Assembly: GCA_948567375.1 (NCBI GenBank)
Contig: OX419758.1
Span: forward strand, 28,587,001-28,651,000
Reading direction: 5' to 3'
DNA length: 64,000 nt
Source of the DNA: Lunularia cruciata
Taxonomy: Eukaryota > Streptophyta > Marchantiopsida > Lunulariales > Lunulariaceae
Part shown: in pieces, positions 12,504-23,130 of the stretch
Layout of the letters: the number at the start of each line of letters is the position of its first letter
How positions within the stretch are numbered: the first letter of the stretch is position 1
Program-made: the position numbers and the translations under genes
The notes under the pieces: generated by a model
The model's database searches: none
What the model was told of the DNA's origin: nothing
What the model saw: only the letters and a program-made list of their open reading frames with translations

Positions 12504-12948
12504 TAATCAGTTCATTCTTCCACTCAAATCACACTCAAATCAGATTTATACTTGATCTTTCTCTCAAAAATTTGACAAAAATCAAGTATTGATTATAGTC
12601 AAGCCACACCCATTTTAGCTAAGAGACTCCAGGTGGTGCTCATTGGCCTTTGTCCACCATAGCCAAGAACTCAAAGGCTCAACATTAGAGAAGTGAACTC
12701 TTTAGAGCTATACTTCAAAAATATACTCCTCTACTTGACCTAGGTCTCTAGCCCTAATGACACCACTAACAACACATCCAATAGTGAAATGGTGAATGTG
12801 ATGTGGGTCTTACTATGTGATCAATAGCCCTAACATGAAATCCAATGCCAACAAGTAGTCCATGAGAGACTATCAAAATAACTATGACTGTCAACATACC
12901 ACTCCAACATCTAAGCAAACTAGCTTTGGTGCTACAAATATCATGATA
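12504..12948 (-). repeat. G1 terminal repeat core, 3' copy
   Basis: This ~445-bp block runs from TAATCAG to a CATGATA end. It aligns throughout with 35862-36284 at the other end of G1 and with both G2 cores. It is flanked by A'' on the left and A' on the right. Confidence 0.85.
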
Positions 12949-12950
12949 AT

Positions 12951-13056
12951 TGTCTTGCATATATACATCACTACATAACATACATCACTATCAATATCAT
13001 ACACTATAGAAGTATAACTCACACATAAGTCATACATGAACTCTAAAGTACCACAA
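12951..13056 (-). repeat. G1 repeat A'
   Basis: This ~106-bp copy of the A block begins TGTCTTGC and ends CCACAA. It is followed directly by the polypurine-like tract (element strand GGTAGGCAA) and the G1 internal sequence. It is closer to A'' of G1 than a chance match would allow, but differs at many positions. Confidence 0.8.
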
Positions 13057-14777
13057 TTGCCTACCTAGCTGGCTGTTAGGTCCCTTTAACTTTAGATAGC
13101 CATCTACTCTAAGTATGTGATATGCTCTATAATGGGCAAAGATTAGGAGACAATGTGCTATAGAGCCCCATTGTTAGTAGTTTTTTTGCAATCTATACCA
13201 CATAAAGAGTGAACTAGCTATTGATCAAGTACATCTAAGACATAACCGCTGTCATTGAGGAACCACCATGAGTAGAGGAGTGAAATATACCATATGCCCT
13301 CCTCTTGAACAACTATCACACACCAACATAGTAGTAACTCCACCAAAAGAGCCACATAACATACACCATAAGCCTACTCATACAAGTGCCAAGCTTGGTT
13401 CCATAGTGCTATTAATGTTTGGGATGTGGCTGGTGCATAATTGCGCATATGATCTTACCAAACAACACCATCATGTCCTTCCAACATGAGGACTCTAGAA
13501 GGCAAAACCTCATGCATTTTCAAGATAGTGCAGCTTGTAGTAACATCACATGTCATTGGTGCAACTTGCTATAAATATACATAGTCACCTAGATGAAATC
13601 AACAGATCAAGTATCTAAAACCTCCTCCTTGGATAGTAGCATAGTGTAAGGTATCCCTATGCTCAGAAATCACTTAGTTCTCAAAGTCCATCAACATCAC
13701 TCTCTAAAAGATCTTTGCTCATTGTGAACATGTGCTCACTCATACTTGTAGATCATCCAAGTCCAAAACTACAATAACAACATGAAAAATGGTTGTGGGC
13801 AAATTTAGATCTCATACATTGAGTAGAAAGTAAGGAGAGAAGGATGCTAAGGAGACTTGCTAATTGAACTAATAGCCCATGGCCAACCAAGGCAATTGGA
13901 GATCCCAATCTCCCCAATGGCCACTCTATAAACCATACTTACATAAGCCTCTCTTCATTGTCTAAACCAATTTCTCTACTAAGCCATCTACCTCAAGGTG
14001 ATCTAGGAAGGTAATATGATGGTCAATCAAAGCCTTGTTACACAAGATCTAAAAATCCCCCAAGAACTATGTACCCTGATCAGTCAAAACCTCAAATGGT
14101 GCACCAAAATGACTAAGAACCCGATCCAAAAATGAGTAAGCCATTCCTTCACTAGCCTTGTCAAGAACTGCCACCAACTCAATTCACTTGGAGACGTGCT
14201 CCACCATAACTAAAATATATTGATGATGTCTCACAATCAATGGTAAAGGTCTAGCAAAGTCCAAACTCCAATGGTAACCCAATCTCATGATATGTAATGG
14301 GTGTGACTATGGCATAAGACTATTAAATGATGCTCTAAGTTGGTCACAAACCACACATTTGGTAAAAAAATGTTGTACATTGGTCTCCATACCGCACCAC
14401 CAAAATTGAGTAAGCTATATGTATGCTTTACTCTAAAAGGTCCTAGCTCCTCCTGAGTATGGCATGCAAATTGTGGTCTTTGATATAGAAGTGGTACTAC
14501 TTGCACTCTACCATTCTCCTATAAATAATCCAATCTAAACGGCCTAGCTCATTGAAGAATAAGGTCTCTCTCCTTGGCACCAATGGTGCCAAGGAGAGAG
14601 ACCTTGCTACCTATAACACTAGTGCAAAGATAATCTATCACTAAGATATCATCATGAATGTCTCATTGACCTCTACCAATGTTTCCTCCCTTTGCATCTA
14701 GGACCTCAACAATTCTTGCTATATGTGCTAAGAGCGATACCACCAAGGCCTCATATACATAAAAAAGTTGATGCATG
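13057..14777 (-). pseudogene. G1 integrase and PHD finger
   Basis: The segment aligns base by base with G2 44287-46014. A minus-strand frame across 13260-13400 keeps a PHD-finger framework: CMLCGSFGG, MLVCDSCSRGGHM and LCLRC, with one Cys of the third pair changed to Tyr. The integrase glutamate region reads DGLVEKL, so the catalytic Glu is kept here although G2 has lost it. Stops and frameshifts are frequent. The presence of the finger in two independently inserted copies shows that it belongs to the family. Confidence 0.75.
14561..14605. repeat. Perfect 45-bp inverted repeat
   Basis: Arms of 22 bp (14561-14582 and 14584-14605) are exact reverse complements around a single central base. The aligned G2 sequence (about 45805-45850) has only the left arm, so the right arm arose in G1 by fold-back copying. 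It lies within integrase-region DNA and has no evident function. Confidence 0.85.
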
Positions 14778-14782
14778 CCAAT

Positions 14783-15395
14783 TGTAATATTCCAAGGATA
14801 GGAGAACCACCAAGAGGAACATAAGAGAAGAAACACAAGAGAAACATAAGACTTCATACCTCAGTACTTTGATGCTCCAAAGGGCACCTTGTCTTTATTA
14901 TATAGCAAAAAGGATCCCCTTAAAGGGATCTCCACTCTTGAATTAGATAGATGGGTGGTGATATGTCAATGGGTTCCACGTTTAGATTAGTTGCATGGAT
15001 TGGTGACATGTTGATCCTTATCTTATCTAGTTGGTCAAGTAAGTTTGACCAAGGAGAATCTTTGGGGAATCTTTCTATAGAAAACTCAAAACTGCATGGA
15101 TGAAGTACCATTAAAAATTTATTGATGAGATAAAAAAGGAGGGGATAAGGCAACACCTTTTTCCTAGAGGGTGGAATTCTTTTCATTTTTGAGGCCTGGT
15201 TCATCTATTTAGGCCTCCAAAATTAGCTCTAAAGTTTTTAGGGTGTTTTTGGCCTTTGCCTTATTAGTGGAAGCACGCTTTTGGTGACACCCCTATTTGA
15301 TCATCACACATCATACTTATACCATCACATATAATATCCTTCTATCATGAGCTAATTTCCACCTCTAGATAATATGTCTAGATAATGGTATTACA
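14783..15395 (-). repeat. Solo L-family LTR in G1
   Basis: A single LTR, TGTAATATTCC to GGTATTACA, is flanked by CCAAT (14778-14782) and CCAAC (15396-15400). G2 runs uninterrupted through the same site. No internal sequence is present, so this is a solo LTR left by LTR-LTR recombination. It is of the same family as the LTRs of E4 and L2. Confidence 0.85.
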
Positions 15396-15442
15396 CCAAC
15401 CAAGAACAATCTCCTCATTTGTCTCAGCATGCCAACATGCTC

Positions 15443-16083
15443 TGTGAGCTGACCTGTCTCTAAATCAAGATGAACCTCTGATGGCTATTACGGTAGCACA
15501 CCATGGACTTAGAAGGAAAGGAACCCTAACTTCATCATACTCCTCCAAGGTTAACACTCCAAGACTCAAACCATTGCTCACTAGAGAACTCAATGAGAGA
15601 GAGATAGTTGCAAATGAAAAGATGATGAATACCTCCTCACCCCTAGTTTATATATTTGTGAAATAATTATACACCAAAGCTACTAATTATTGGAGTAACT
15701 CAAGTTACTTGGCTAAAAGTCAAATAAAGTCTAAAGTCTAAATGAATATCCATCCTCATAGGAATATTCCTCTAAGCATGTGATCTTATTTAGAGAAGAA
15801 TCCAAAACAAAAAGGCTTGTGGGTCCAAGAGTTCTCAACTCTTTTCTCAAAGCTAAACACCTAGGAATAATTCCAAGTCAGTATATTAGAATCCAAAATA
15901 GTGATCCTCATCTTTTCCACTTCCTTTAAAGTAAGGTCCCCTCTATCTTAATTATGACTAACTTAAGCTAATCATAACTAATATAGAACCATCCTTTATC
16001 TCTATATAAATAATATCTCTCAAGTAAATGTAATTCCAATCTAAATATCACAAAAACACATATATGCACAAATGGGTGTTACA
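15443..16083 (-). repeat. P 3' LTR
   Basis: It runs from TGTGAGCTGACC to GGTGTTACA, so the element strand begins TGTAACACCC, a common gypsy LTR start. It aligns with 29159-29982 but lacks two internal segments present there. Confidence 0.75.
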
Positions 16084-17410
16084 TTTACCCTTGGACTAAG
16101 ATTTCACTTTGTCCTTAGAGTGAAGGTCTCTCTACCTTCTATGATACATCTTCAACTTATCATGGTTAATCCTATCAAAGTGCTTTCTTCCCAACTCCTT
16201 CAGATCATAAGTGTAATTGCCTCACACTTTATCCACTATAAAAGGTCCAAAGTATTTAGGCAAAACCTTCTTTTGCACTCTCTTGAATTGAATGGAATCA
16301 AACAACATTACACAATCACCTTCAAAGAAAGGCTCCACCTTCTTCTTGCCTTACCTCTTGTCATGGCTCTCCTTCTGTTTCCTTTGGGCTTGCTCCACTT
16401 GAACCATAACAACTACTCTTGGTTCCTCCAATTTCATGAGTTGCTCCTTGCTTGACTTCTTTGCATCACCTCTTTGTGCTTTCTTCAATCTCCTATGAAT
16501 TCTTTGGAACATAGGAAGATTAAACTGAATAGGTAGGTAGATTCAATACCATATACCAGATGAATATATGGTGGAAGTCTTCATGGTTTTTTTATATTCC
16601 CACAAAATTGCATGAATCATGTTATCCCCATGGTGTTTAGCCCTCTCCATTTTTTCATATTTGGCCAATATCATGCACAAGGTCTAATTGGTTCTCTTTG
16701 CCAAGCCATTGAAGTTTGGCTATAGGATGTAGTTACTCTACATATGATAGAGAAATGTCATAGCATGACTGCAGTGATGCTCATTGTAAACTCTCCTCCT
16801 CTATTAAAAACCAACTCCAAAGTGCACCCAAACCTAGTGATAATACGTTCATAAAGAAATCTACCAACTTTATCTTCATTCTTGTCCCTTAGTGGTCTAG
16901 CCTCAACCCACTTGGTATGGTAATCAATAACTACCACAATGTACTAATTTTTCTTTGGGGTTTTCTTAAGAGGACCTACAAAGTCAATTCCTTACTTCTC
17001 AAAAGCTCATAGCAATGGAATTGATGTAAGAGGGAAAATGGAAGTAGAATTTCTAGCAAAAGCTTGAAAAACATGACAAGTTTTGAAATAATCAAGACAA
17101 TCCTTGAAAATCCTCCTCCAATGATAACTTGCATCTAGAATCTTGAAAGCAGTCACTTTTCATGCAAAGTGTTCCCCACACATTAAACCTTCATGAAACT
17201 CCTTCATGAGTAGGATAGACTCCTCCTTACCCACTGCTCTTCAAAGTAGACAATCTGCTTCTTGGTGAAAATGAATATCCTCCACCATTGTGTAAGATCT
17301 AGATCTTCCTGCAAGTGCCTTCCTCTCTCTAGCATGCATCCCTTTTGGATAGTTACCTCTTGTAACAAAGTCCACAATCTCCTTGTACTCCATTGGAACC
17401 TCTTGAGTGA
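16084..17410 (-). pseudogene. P integrase remnant
   Basis: Position between RNase H and the 3' LTR assigns this block to integrase. Frame 17241-17453 holds the RNase H-to-integrase spacer (YKEIVDFVTRGNYP). The DNA further along reads as a decayed zinc-binding region and core, including a segment near 16880-16990 that matches an integrase VDYVG-type passage only after frame changes. I could not trace the catalytic triad. Plus-strand frame 16072-16455 is a shadow. Confidence 0.55.
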
Positions 17411-17416
17411 TTGAGA

Positions 17417-18600
17417 TTACCATGAGCTCCTCATTTGGAAAGGAATCAACCATTGGTCAACTCTATCATGATCATAGGCCCTAGATAACAAATCAATATT
17501 TGCATGCTTCTTCCCTACCCTATCTTCAATGGTGTAGTCATACTCAGACAAGAGTATCATCCACCTTGCTAGCCTCCCTTCCACATTAGGCCTGTTTAAG
17601 ATGTACTTCAAAGCCTTGTGATCCATGAAAATGGTGGATTTCCTTCTAATCAAGTAGTGTCTAAACTTCTTGAGACCAAAGATCACTGCCAATCCTTCTC
17701 TCTTTGTGATTGAGTAGTTTTTTTCTATTGAAACCATCTTCCTACTAGCATAAGCTATTAGATAATCATGTCATATTGGTTTAATTGACTAAGAGTGCAT
17801 CCTATAGCCACATTGGAAGCATCAGTGTAGAAGATGAAAGGTTTACTCCAATCAGGTTTAGCAAGAACTGGAGCTACAATAAGGGATTGCTTGAGCTCCT
17901 CAAAAGATTTGAGAGCCTCCTTGTCCTCCAAAATCACCATGTATTCTACTCCCTTCTTCATGTAGACAATCAATCCATAAGCATTTTTGAAAAATGAAAA
18001 TATGAACCTCATATAGTACACAACCATCCCTAAGAATTGGCATAACTTTGTAAAGCTTGAAGGGAATGGAAGGTCTAAGATTTTCCTCACATTCTTAGGA
18101 TCAATTGCTATTACATAATTGGAGATGATATGCCCTAAAAGTAGACCTTCTTCACAACCAAAAATGTACTTCTCTAGGTTGAGTGATGCATTTGCTTCAT
18201 CCAAGCATTGCAAGACCTTGATTAGATACTCAAAGTGCTCTTTCTTGCTCCCATAGACACAAAAGTTATTGATGAAGTTTCTCACAAATTTCCCAATGAA
18301 AGGTTCAAACACCTTGTTCATAAACTATTGAATGTGGCTAGAGCATTACAAAGCCCAAAAGGTATGACATTGAAAGCATAAGCTCCCCAACGTGTGTTGA
18401 ATGTGGTGAGTTGTTGATGCTCTAGTGCAATCTTGATTTGGTTATCCTCACTTTAACCATCTCCAGAACTATACTCCAAGATCTCATCAATGAATGGCAA
18501 CGGATAATAGTCCTTCTTAGTAACAATGTTGAGCTCTTGTAATCCACACATACCCAAAGCTTACCATTCTTTTTCTTCACCATCACAATTGGAGATGCTC
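17417..18600 (-). pseudogene. P reverse transcriptase and RNase H
   Basis: Frame 17758-18321 is a 187-residue RT/RNase H piece (KVFEPFIGKFVRNFINNF, LLGHIISN, PKNVRKILDLPFP, FYTDASNVAIGCTLSQ). The catalytic box, usually FLDDF in this group, reads FINNF, so both aspartates are lost. Frame 17417-17737 continues with RNase H (NYSITKREGLAVIFGLKKF, DHKALKYILNRPN, ANIDLLSRA). The two frames are separated by a stop or shift near 17740. The 5' part of the RT is degraded and cut by E4 at 18709. Confidence 0.85.
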
Positions 18601-18704
18601 ATTCTGAATTCTCCACCTTAAAGATAAATCTGGCCTCCTTGAGCTTATAAATCTTCTCCTTCACAACCAAAGCTACTAGTGTGCTAATATGACATTGCTT
18701 TTGG

Positions 18705-18709
18705 CAAAC
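18705..18709. repeat. Target duplication of E4, left copy
   Basis: CAAAC lies directly left of E4 and directly right of it at 25595-25599. It is a perfect 5-bp duplication of P sequence. Confidence 0.9.
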
Positions 18710-19429
18710 TGTAATGTTTTGAGGATAGTAGAGAAATATAGAAGAGAAAATACAAGTTTCACACTCAAACTTTGATGTTCCAAAGGAGCACCTTGGCTTT
18801 ATTATATAGCAAAGTAGAGACACTCAATGGAAGCATGACCGTTGGATCAGATACATGGATTTGTGACATGTCATTGATCTCAACCCTCAAATTAGATGCA
18901 TGCATGGGTGACATGTTGGATCTGGTCCTATTTGGTTGGTCAAACTAGTGTTGACCAAAGAGAATCATCTCTGAATTGTATGGATGAGGTACTGTTGGAA
19001 AGCTCTAGATGAAACAAACAGGGGGGAGAATGGAAAGGCCAGCCTTTTCATCCTTTGAGGGGGGAAATTTGTATATTTTTGAAGCCTAATTCATTCGTTT
19101 AGGCCCTTGGAATTACCTCTAAAGATTTTACATATTTTGGTTTTTGCCCTATTAGTAGAATTACACTTTGGTATTACATCTTTCTGATCTATTTAGTCAA
19201 TAATGTATAACATCCTTCCAAATGTTACCAAACCATATTTCACCTCTAGATCATATGTCTAATTATTGGTTCTAAGGTTTTCAAGTTTGTTTCAATTTTT
19301 GCCCTTTTAGTAGTACTCTTTTGGTGATACCTATATCTAATATATTTAGTCCATCATGTATAAAATCATTCCAGATGTTACCAAACCAAATTTCACCTCT
19401 AGATCATATGTCTAGCTATTGGTATTACA
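18710..19429 (-). repeat. E4 3' LTR
   Basis: 720 bp, TGTAATGTTTT to GGTATTACA. It contains an imperfect internal duplication of the passage ending 'tcacctctagatcatatgtct' (near 19240 and 19400), which recurs in the other L-family LTRs. Confidence 0.9.
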
Positions 19430-19572
19430 AATATCTCTTCTTTTAAGACATGACGTCCTTGTTGCAAAGTTGTTGCTCAAAAGTTTGCACCAACATTGGT
19501 GCATGTCTAAAGTTAGTAGCTAGCTCCCGAGTTGCCTCATATAGTGGGTAACCTTTCCACTATACAAAATAG
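19430..19572 (-). pseudogene. E4 chromodomain, C-terminal half
   Basis: The minus strand reads WKGYPLYEATRELATNF, then LVQTFEQQL, then NKDVMS and a stop just before the LTR. This is the second half of a chromodomain (the WKGY and EATWE-type motif, with Trp changed to Arg). The first half lies beyond the insertion, at 20176-20260. Confidence 0.85.
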
Positions 19573-20175
19573 TGTTCAGTTCCAAACTGTTTGAAGAACA
19601 TCTGATGAAGAAGTTTCATATATGCTTCTAGGATATTCTTGGAATTCCTAACTATATTTGGCTTATTAGTCTCTGCTAACTCATTTTAACTCCATATTAT
19701 TATAATAAAAACCCAACATCATTCTTTTCTTTACTTTTCTTGCTTTGATCATCATTCTAAAATTATGCATTAATCAACTCCCACTAAATATATTTCAATA
19801 AATGTATGTCTTAATAGGTTTAATTTCTTCATATAGATTTAAGAAAAATCCTCACATTAACATTCAAGAATATCCAAATTTTTATTTTTATTTTTTCTAT
19901 GATACAACAGGATCATATCATCATTATGAAGTAGAGAAGACTAGTTAATAGTGCATTGGTTGTATATTACAAAAGTGAATGTATTATCTCCTACAACAAA
20001 AGATACATAAGTTTTTGTTATTTGTTACATGAAAAATATACTTTTGATGAGATAATAATCCAATAGGGAGATTTTAACTAAAAAGAACCAAACTAATTTT
20101 AGATTTAATGCATATACTAGCTTTGGGGAAAACATTTGTGATCTCTTTTTTTCTAGAAAGATTTCGTCTCTCCTT
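19573..20175. mobile_element. ~0.6 kb insertion in E4 chromodomain
   Basis: Comparison with L2 (62310-62510) shows that this block is extra. Its left part (about 19590-19692) matches the M LTR end (TATTTGGCTTATTAG-like, CATATTATTATA). The rest is AT-rich with no coding signal. No clear terminal repeats or target duplication were seen, so the boundaries are approximate. It may be a truncated M-type LTR carrying flanking DNA. Confidence 0.6.
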
Positions 20176-20501
20176 TATGGTTCACTCGCGGATGGTGAGT
20201 ACCATAGATGCATCTTTGGAGAATATGTTCCACTTCATATTCCTTTGTGTCATCAATGAGTGTCAAACAAGGTCAAATGTCTTGTATGGAATGATAGTGA
20301 CCCGATCAAGGAGCATAGTCTGGAAACATGGAACAATGAATGGATCTTCATTTGTGGTGGTAGCTCACGGTGATAGGCCATAGTGCAGACTTGACAAAGA
20401 ATGGAAAAAGGCCAAATAAAATGAGGTATGAGCTTACAAGGGCCAACTAATGTGAGGTTGGTTCTTGACAACCACACTTGATTCCCAACATTGAACTCCA
20501 T
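20176..20501 (-). pseudogene. E4 integrase tail and chromodomain start
   Basis: Frame 20253-20501 reads VGNQVWLSRTNLTLVGPCKL, then ELPPQMKIHSLFHVSRL, the usual chromovirus integrase tail. The next frame gives KEYEVEHILQRC, the beginning of the chromodomain. The order is normal and the reading is interrupted by the insertion at 20175. Confidence 0.85.
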
Positions 20502-21460
20502 GTGCCTACGGTGTGCATTGACATACTCCTTTTGTCAATTTTGGGTAATCTGCAACTTGTGTTTAGCACTGTCCACACCTTGTTGGATTCTAGAAACAAA
20601 GATGTTGACTATGTCATCCTTGGTAGCCACCAGATGGATCTTCATGAAGCTCAAAAATGTGAGGGGATGCTCACCATACATGAGGAAGAATGGAGTGACT
20701 TAGGTGGATGCATTCATTGAATTGTTGTAAAAAAATTCCATCAGTGGAAGTAAGGTGTCACACCTCTCTTGCTCATCTAAAGTGAAGCCTTGCAACATGT
20801 CTTCAATAGTGCAATTAGCCCACTCTGTTTGTCATCAGTCTATGGGTGGTAAGCCGTGGATATGGCCAACTTGGTTTTGAAGAAACCAAAGAATGTTTGC
20901 CAAAACAAACTAGTGAATTGAGTGCCTCTATTGGTGATGAGAACTCAAGATAGGCCATGGTAAGAGAAGACTATATCTAAGTACAATTGAGCTAGTTTTG
21001 GAGTAGTCACATCCTTGGTATTAGGCCATACATGAATCACCCACGACAAAGAAAAAATTGTTTAATTTTTTGACTTGAACGTGATCTTTCTCTTTCTCTT
21101 CTAGCTCCATAAGTATTTTTTTGAGTCGGTCAACAAAGACTACAATGGAGTCAAACCTTGATGTGGTCTTGGGCAATTCACAGACTAGATCCATACTCAT
21201 ATGTTCCCAATGTTTTTTGGAGTAGGGAGTGGTTGAAGGAGTCCTATAGGAGCTTGATTAGAAACTTTCTTCTATTGATAGAGTAGGCAGCTCCAAACAT
21301 ATTCCATCATATTGTTGCTCATCTTGGGCCAATAGTAATGGCATTGGATTGCATCCAAGCTCTTGTCCACTCCAACATGACCTATAATGGTAGAATCATG
21401 ACATTTTGCTAGGATGGTGGTACATAGTTTTGTGGCATTGGGAATCTATAATCTACCATT
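20502..21460 (-). pseudogene. E4 integrase
   Basis: The minus strand across this block aligns with gypsy integrase: a zinc-binding segment near 21290-21400, a first-aspartate segment reading SIVVFVDRLKKIL near 21110-21160, and core segments down to 20700. There are many stops and shifts, plus a rearranged ~60-bp passage near 21060. The plus-strand frames 20478-20720 and 21503-21709 are shadows. Confidence 0.7.
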
Positions 21461-22722
21461 AGGATAGGTAAGTCCTTGGGTGATGGTGATGCCTTTGGAT
21501 GATTGAGCTCATACAATCTGTGGATCAATTTTTGTAATAGCCAAAATCTTTGGCCAAAATTCAAGGTTCATCTTGACCTCTACCACCAAATTGTTTACCA
21601 TTGGCATTTGGGTGAATGCATGTGCAAGTTTCTTCTTGCCTTCCATATAAGTGATTGTCATGTTGAATCATTGTTGCCACTCTACCCACCAAACTTGGCA
21701 ATGAGATAGAACTTTTTGCATCTTGAGGTAGACTAGAGATTTTTGGTCTATTTCTTCTATAAATGCCCTCTCACCAAGATAGTGCTTCCAATGCTTGGTT
21801 GCAAGAACCATGGCCATTTCTTCTTATTCTATGGTGTGATAGTTGCATTCTATTGATAGTAAATTTTGAGAAAAATATGTAATTAGATGCCATCTATCAT
21901 GCCACTCGTGTTGTAGGATTGCTCTATTGCTATCCCTGATGCATCAATAGCCAACTTGATTAGACATTTTGGGTCATACCATTTCAAGATTGGTGCATGT
22001 AGCAAGGCATCTTTCAATTCTTGAAAGGCCAACTCTTGTGCGGTTCTCCATGTCCATTTCTTCCCCTTGTCAAGTAGTGTTGTTAAAGGTTGTGCAACCT
22101 TGGAGAAGTCCTTGAAAAATTGACAATAGAAATGCACTAGGTACTCAAAGTAGCCATACCTGGTTTGAAAGGCAATTTTGCATACATCTTCCTCTACAAT
22201 CCGGATTTGATTGTAACCGCTCTGTAGATCCAATTTGGTGAAGTGTTTTGCTCCATTAAGTTGATCAAATAGGTCATCTATGCAGGGTAAGGGGTATTTT
22301 TTCTTCACTATTTGCTGAGTGAGCCCCCGATAATCAATGCAAATGCATATTGTACCATCTTTCTTCTTCACAAACAAGACAAGAGTCCCATATGGTGATA
22401 CGCTGGGTTGGATAAACCCTTTTTGCAACATCTCCTTAATTTGAGCCTTATAGTCCTCCAACTCATGAGATGATAGATAATATGGGGCCTTCCAAGGAGG
22501 TGAATTCCCCAAAAGTGTCTTGATTTTATGATCTACTCTCCTTTCTGGTGGTAATCCTAAAGGTAGATCATCTAGAAAGGCATCTTGAAACTCATTTACC
22601 ACATCCTTCCATTTCTTAGGAATTTTTCCATTGAGTTGTGCACTTTGAACTTCTCTTATTAGAGCCATGAAAACTTTATTTATCTTATAGATAGTTATTG
22701 TCCCTATGACATAGAGATGCAT
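21460..22722 (-). pseudogene. E4 RT/RNase H with in-frame deletion
   Basis: Frame 21883-22722 (279 codons) starts in the protease-RT linker ([20 protein letters not shown]) and runs through RT motifs CIDYRGL and [15 protein letters not shown] to [12 protein letters not shown]. It then jumps at about 22135 straight to [20 protein letters not shown], the RT/RNase H connection. The intervening ~120 residues, including the YLDD active site and the primer grip, are absent without a frameshift. RNase H then begins ([10 protein letters not shown]) and decays toward 21460. The enzyme could not polymerise DNA. Confidence 0.9.
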
Positions 22723-23130
22723 TTCTTGCCTATATGATTTTCCCTTAACTCCAATGATTATCTATTGACAGGTGCTCATTTCTTTCTTCCTCCAATCTAC
22801 CATAGGGTTGTAATGCTTCATCCATGGCATGCCTATGATTGCATCATAACAAGCTAATTGTATCACTCACCACTCAATTTCTTCTTAATATTCTCCTATA
22901 AAGAGGTCTACCCTTTTAGGTAACAACTCAATCTTCTCTATTTTCCCATTAGGTAACTCTACTTCTTTGTTCTCATCCTTCTTTAGATCTATCTCCAATC
23001 TTTTTGCAATAGAGCAAGACAAGAAATTTTTTATTGCTTCAAGATCTATCAATACTCTCACTTGATTGCCTTCTAGGACTCCATTCATGACAATCAATTG
23101 TGAGTTTGCTTTTTTGGATTTTTGTGCACT
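22723..23130 (-). pseudogene. E4 aspartic protease
   Basis: Frame 22885-23097 reads VLEGNQVRVLIDLEAIKNFL, where a retropepsin would have LIDSGATHNFI. The catalytic Asp is present but the Ser/Thr-Gly pair has become Leu-Glu. The following frame keeps DAIIGMPWMKHYNP, the usual second conserved block (LGMPWL-type). It lies between gag and RT as expected. Confidence 0.8.

Noticed and set aside
12618-12720. Possible tRNA or structured RNA gene in the conserved core of the G repeats
   Set aside because: The similarity is explained by four copies of the same terminal repeat, and no cloverleaf or A/B boxes were found.
16072-16455. 127-codon plus-strand frame as a host gene
   Set aside because: It begins at the P LTR edge, has no domain, and lies opposite the expected integrase region.
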